A DNA stretch of 9,319 nucleotides. Origin: Pseudomonadota bacterium (lineage in GTDB: Bacteria > Desulfobacterota > Desulfobulbia > Desulfobulbales > Desulfobulbaceae). The notes beneath the pieces were generated by a model, which was not told where the DNA came from, ran no database searches, and worked only from the letters and a program-made list of their open reading frames with translations. Every line of letters starts with the position of its first letter. The stretch's first letter is position 1. Positions 7,091 to 9,319 of this stretch are shown piece after piece. The DNA is taken from positions 1-9,319 of the forward strand of contig WRKE01000253.1 in the NCBI GenBank assembly GCA_009778235.1, given 5' to 3'. A program made the position numbers and the translations under genes.

Positions 7091-7119
7091 AAGATAAAAA
7101 TACAAAAGCGCGTGTTCAA
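7091..7119 (-). promoter_or_regulatory. Predicted sigma-70-type promoter for the rnhB unit
   Basis: On the minus strand, TTGAAC (7119-7114) and TATCTT (7096-7091) are separated by exactly 17 bases and resemble the -35 and -10 boxes. They lie between the rplS terminator and the rnhB start, where a new promoter is needed. Transcription would begin near 7084, leaving only about 11 bases before ATG 7073 or about 29 before ATG 7055. Confidence 0.55.
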
Positions 7120-7128
7120 TCCGGCCAG

Positions 7129-7168
7129 AAAAACAGTGGTGGCAGCCTGGCTGGCTGCCACCACTGTT
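7129..7168 (-). terminator. Rho-independent terminator after rplS
   Basis: Perfect 16-base inverted arms lie at 7132-7147 and 7153-7168 around a 5-base loop. On the minus strand the hairpin is followed directly by a run of five T (plus-strand AAAAA, 7129-7133). The arms begin AACAGTGGTGG. It ends transcripts coming from rimM–trmD–methyltransferase–rplS. On the plus strand no T-run follows, so it acts in one direction. Confidence 0.93.
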
Positions 7169-7239
7169 ACCACCACTCATTCCGACTTGATCGTTGCATC
7201 CCGCCTGCCGGGTTACCCGGAGCAGCAGGAAAACACCTT

Positions 7240-7599
7240 TCAGATGATACCCCGCTCGCGGATACGGGCGGCCTTGCCGCGACGCTCGCGCAGATAGTAG
7301 AGACGGGAGCGGCGTACCCGGCCGGCGGTCACCAATTCGATCTTTTCGATCCGCGGCGAGTGCAGAGCAAAAGTTTTCTCCACCCCAACGCCATGGGATA
7401 TTTTCCGGACCGTGAAGGTGGCGTTCATGGCTCCCCGTTTGCGTCTGATCACCACACCCTGGAACACCTGAACCCGCTCTTTGTTGCCTTCGATGATCCG
7501 GATGTGCACCTTGACGGTATCGCCGGGACGGAACTCGGGAATATCGAAACGCATTTGCTCCAGATCGATCTTGTCCAACAGATTCATCGCCATATTCAT
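7240..7599 (-). CDS. rplS: 50S ribosomal protein L19
   Basis: L19 is a large-subunit protein at the interface with the 30S subunit. The family is recognised by FRPGDTVKVHIRIIEGNKER, then QVFQGVVI, FTVRKISHGVGVE, HSPRIEKIE and the C-terminal LYYLRERRGKAARIRERG, all nearly the same as E. coli L19. Length is 119 residues from ATG 7599. Two further in-frame ATGs at 7593 and 7587 could also start it, and the last (MNLLDKIDLEQ) fits the family N-terminus equally well. None has a Shine-Dalgarno sequence at normal distance, which is odd for a ribosomal protein gene; see the leader element just upstream. It is followed by a strong terminator. Confidence 0.96.
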   Translation of the reverse strand: MNMAMNLLDKIDLEQMRFDIPEFRPGDTVKVHIRIIEGNKERVQVFQGVVIRRKRGAMNATFTVRKISHGVGVEKTFALHSPRIEKIELVTAGRVRRSRLYYLRERRGKAARIRERGII

Positions 7600-7604
7600 T
7601 GGTT

Positions 7605-7655
7605 TTCGGTCAGACGTCTTGTTGCGTCCGCCGAAGGATGCCTCCACACATCCTT
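7605..7655 (-). promoter_or_regulatory. Structured leader of rplS with two hairpins and a looped GGAGG
   Basis: Read on the minus strand, hairpin A pairs AAGGATG (7655-7649) with CATCCTT (7640-7634) around the loop TGTGGAGG. Hairpin B pairs TTCGGCGGACG (7635-7625) with CGTCTGACCGAA (7616-7605), 11 pairs including one G-U and one bulged A, around an 8-base loop. Hairpin B ends 5 bases before ATG 7599. With B folded, GGAGG (7645-7641) is 10 unpaired bases from the start codon instead of 41. A and B share two bases and so partly compete. Such a leader might control L19 synthesis. This is read from sequence only. Confidence 0.45.
7610..7651 (-). CDS. Possible 13-residue leader peptide upstream of rplS
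   Basis: ATG 7651 is preceded by AGGA with 5 bases of spacing, and the frame reads MCGGILRRTQQDV before a TGA at 7612-7610, 10 bases before the rplS ATG. Ribosomes translating it would open hairpin B of the leader, so it could couple or attenuate rplS translation. Frames this short occur often by chance, and the peptide shows no run of a single amino acid such as classical attenuators have. Confidence 0.25.
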   Translation of the reverse strand: MCGGILRRTQQDV

Positions 7656-7679
7656 ATCCTGCTTATTCCTCTATCGCGC

Positions 7680-7695
7680 CGCACCTTACGGTGCG
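7680..7695 (-). repeat. Short hairpin with GTAA loop after the SPOUT methyltransferase gene
   Basis: CGCACC and GGTGCG pair perfectly around GTAA (minus strand), a GNRA-type tetraloop when transcribed. It starts two bases after the stop codon of the methyltransferase gene. No T-run follows, so it is not a terminator. It may protect or delimit the transcript between the two genes. Confidence 0.4.
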
Positions 7696-7697
7696 CA

Positions 7698-8279
7698 TCA
7701 CAACGTCTGCATCATGGTCGTGGTGTGGTCGCCGAGCAGCCGATCAAGAATGATCGCCGCCGCCGACCGCACCGACAGGTGGTTGAACCCGGTGCTGCCG
7801 CGCAACGGCGGCAACACGCCATCCACCGCAGCCAGCAGCTCGGGGCTCAGACCCCAGGCGGTACCGAAGAGCAGAAGCACCGGTGTTCCCCGGCGAATCT
7901 TATCGCGCACTTCGGCATATTCCAAGGTATTGGCCTGCTCCTTGGCGCAGGTGGCGAGCACCAAAGGCCGCTCTCCAAATTTTTCTTTGGCTCCGGCCAG
8001 GGCCTCGGCATAACTGGCGCAAACGGTGACCAGCGCCAGGGCGTCGCTCCGGTCAGGATTGACGCTGCCGCCGTAACCCTGGGTCCAATGGCCGACAATC
8101 TGCCCGGCCAGTTCCCTCTGTTCCTGAAACGGGGTAATCACCCAGTAGGTCCCGACCCCGTAGGTCTTACCAGCCCGGGCGATGTCGTGCAGATCAAGGT
8201 TGGTCACCGCCGAACCGATGGTCTCGCCATGGCGGTTGACCACCGGATAATGCACCAGCGCCACGTCAACCCGCATCAT
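7698..8279 (-). CDS. SPOUT-type RNA methyltransferase of unknown substrate (TM1570-like)
   Basis: The protein (193 residues) begins VDVALVHYPVVNRHG and has TNLDLHDIARA at 26-36. Its C-terminal half holds VLLLFGTAWGLSPE (134-147) and NHLSVRSAAAIILDRLLG (166-183), which look like the SAM-binding trefoil-knot loops of SPOUT methyltransferases. I assign it to the family of Thermotoga TM1570 (Methyltrn_RNA_4), whose members typically sit beside trmD and rplS. The substrate is, to my knowledge, not established; a tRNA or rRNA base or ribose is the likely target given the neighbours. ATG ATG at 8279/8276 lies inside the end of trmD (14-base overlap), with AGG six bases before the first ATG. The open frame extends to 8321, but the family N-terminus begins here. 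Confidence 0.82.
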   Translation of the reverse strand: MMRVDVALVHYPVVNRHGETIGSAVTNLDLHDIARAGKTYGVGTYWVITPFQEQRELAGQIVGHWTQGYGGSVNPDRSDALALVTVCASYAEALAGAKEKFGERPLVLATCAKEQANTLEYAEVRDKIRRGTPVLLLFGTAWGLSPELLAAVDGVLPPLRGSTGFNHLSVRSAAAIILDRLLGDHTTTMMQTL

Positions 8280-9045
8280 TACCCGCCTGTTGCGCCCGCT
8301 CCATGGCCTCAATCCGTCCATAAAGCCCGGCGCGCCGCAATATTTTCTCTTCCTGCGGCGTAAATCGCGCCCCAGCCAGCAGCTCGGGACGCCGTTCCAA
8401 GGTCAACCGCACCGATTCGATCAGCCGGTAGCGATCAATGGCGGCATGGTCACCGGAGAGCAATACCTCCGGCACCCCCATCTCTTCAAATACCTGCGGC
8501 CGGGTGTACTGCGCATGTTTGAGCAACCCACGGCTGAAGCTGTCGTTGGTGGCCGAGTCGCTGCAACCGAGCACCCCCGGCAGCAGGCGGCTGACCGCAT
8601 CGATCACCACCAGGGCGGCCAGCTCGCCGCCGCTTAAGATATAATCTCCGATCGACAGCTCTTCCTCGACGTACAGGCTGCGAAAGCGCTCGTCCACGCC
8701 CTCGTAACGACCGCAGATCAGCAGCAGTTGATCATACCCGGCCAACCGCGCAGCCCCGGCCTGGTCAAACCGTTCCCCTTTGGGCGACAACAGGATCACC
8801 CGGCGGGAGCACTCGGGCCGAACAGCGGCCCGGAGGCAGGCGGCCAGCGGTTCCGGCTTCATCACCATGCCCTCGCCGCCACCAAAGGGCCGGTCATCGG
8901 TCATGTGATGCTTATCTAAGGCATGGTCCCGGATATTATGCAGGCTGATCTCGATCTTACCTTCATCCTGGGCCTTGCGCACAATCCCTTCCCGCAGCGG
9001 CGAGAAGAAAAAATCAGGAAAAATTGTCAGGACCGAAAAGAGCAC
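8266..9045 (-). CDS. trmD: tRNA (guanine-37-N1)-methyltransferase
   Basis: TrmD puts the m1G37 methyl group next to the anticodon and so prevents +1 frameshifts; it works as a knotted SPOUT dimer. The protein has 259 residues (E. coli 255). The SAM-binding knot loops LSPKG (86-90), CGRYEGVDER (111-120) and SIGDYILSGGE (131-141) are intact. Arg153 (RLLPGVLG) and Asp168 (ATNDSF) match the catalytic E. coli Arg154 and Asp169 with the same 15-residue spacing. DDRPFGGGEGMVM (50-62) is also typical. The start is GTG 9045, 15 bases after the rimM stop, where the protein aligns with the family N-terminus (FSVLTIFPDFF). The 3' end overlaps the next methyltransferase gene. Confidence 0.97.
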   Translation of the reverse strand: MLFSVLTIFPDFFFSPLREGIVRKAQDEGKIEISLHNIRDHALDKHHMTDDRPFGGGEGMVMKPEPLAACLRAAVRPECSRRVILLSPKGERFDQAGAARLAGYDQLLLICGRYEGVDERFRSLYVEEELSIGDYILSGGELAALVVIDAVSRLLPGVLGCSDSATNDSFSRGLLKHAQYTRPQVFEEMGVPEVLLSGDHAAIDRYRLIESVRLTLERRPELLAGARFTPQEEKILRRAGLYGRIEAMERAQQAGNDAG

Positions 9046-9060
9046 AGCTTGCCCAACGCC

Positions 9061-9319
9061 TCAGCGGTTCATCTCAAGCAAACCGGGCGGCAGATCCAAC
9101 ACCACCTCGGTGTCGCCGACCGAGGCGATAAATGCCCGCACCGCAGGCACCAGATATTCACCATCACCGTCCCGGATAACCAGCCGCTCCTGCCCGCCGC
9201 CGAGCAGTGCCGTGATCACGCCGAGTTCTCGGCCATCCATAGTCCGGGCCCGTTTGTTCATCAGGGTGTACAAATACACCTCATCGGCTCTGGCCGATGG
9301 CAGGTCCGAGGCGGCCAGC
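9061..9319 (-). CDS. rimM: Ribosome maturation factor RimM, C-terminal part (partial)
   Basis: The gene enters from the right edge, so the N-terminal domain is missing; the last 85 or so residues are visible. SDLPSARADEVYLYTLMNKR matches the linker and start of the RimM PRC-barrel (compare LPEPEEDEFYWRDLIG in E. coli). ELGVITALLGGGQERLVIRD, then YLVPAVRAFI and EVVLDLPPGLLE, complete the domain, which binds S19 during maturation of the 30S head. A GTG at 9279 is internal, not a start. It precedes trmD by 15 bases, the usual order. Confidence 0.93.
   Translation of the reverse strand, partial: LAASDLPSARADEVYLYTLMNKRARTMDGRELGVITALLGGGQERLVIRDGDGEYLVPAVRAFIASVGDTEVVLDLPPGLLEMNR

Noticed and set aside
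7208..7220. Palindrome CCGGGTTACCCGG between rplS and its terminator
   Set aside because: The stem has five pairs with a 3-base loop and no T-run; it is too small to call a terminator beside the much stronger one.
7000..8013. Open frame of 337 residues on the plus strand across rnhB, the terminator and rplS
   Set aside because: It runs antisense through two certain genes and a terminator, and the translated protein has no recognisable features.

Overview
The window looks like ordinary chromosome from a GC-rich Gram-negative bacterium. My best placement is the Desulfobacterota (former Deltaproteobacteria), possibly Desulfobulbales. The gene order rimM–trmD–SPOUT-family RNA methyltransferase–rplS–rnhB–yraN is one I associate with that group, and two outer-membrane-type lipoproteins point to a diderm envelope. 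This placement is inference from gene order and protein style, not from a search.

Layout. Ten genes lie on the minus strand and are read from right to left. The first block is translation-related: the 3' part of rimM (cut by the window edge), trmD, a second SPOUT-type RNA methyltransferase of unknown substrate overlapping trmD, and rplS. It ends at a strong rho-independent terminator at 7129-7168. A promoter-like sequence at 7091-7119 could then start a second unit: rnhB, yraN, pdxA, tmk, a TPR lipoprotein and a LolB-like lipoprotein. Packing is very tight: pdxA and tmk overlap by 19 bases, and tmk/TPR and TPR/LolB-like each share one base between stop and start codon. On the plus strand, the left end holds the tail of an unrecognised gene, a 219-base non-coding stretch with two inverted repeats, and a gene for an exported protein with two AMIN domains. 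That gene meets the minus-strand unit tail to tail with only 5 bases between the stop codons.

How the genes fit together. RimM (30S maturation), TrmD (m1G37 of tRNA) and L19 form a familiar translation cluster, and the extra SPOUT enzyme is probably a tRNA or rRNA modifier. RnhB, YraN, PdxA and Tmk are housekeeping. The leftmost three full genes form a possible envelope group. The TPR lipoprotein followed by a LolB-like lipoprotein resembles the Pseudomonas aeruginosa lbcA (PA4667)–lolB pair, where LbcA is the partner of the periplasmic protease CtpA. The neighbouring AMIN protein is a likely cell-wall binder.

I see no mobile element, CRISPR array, tRNA, rRNA or phage gene. The least ordinary points are the structured rplS leader, where a hairpin could bring a distant GGAGG next to the start codon; the uncharacterised SPOUT enzyme; the LbcA/LolB-like coupled pair beside an AMIN protein; and a Glu at a usually Asp catalytic position in RNase HII.
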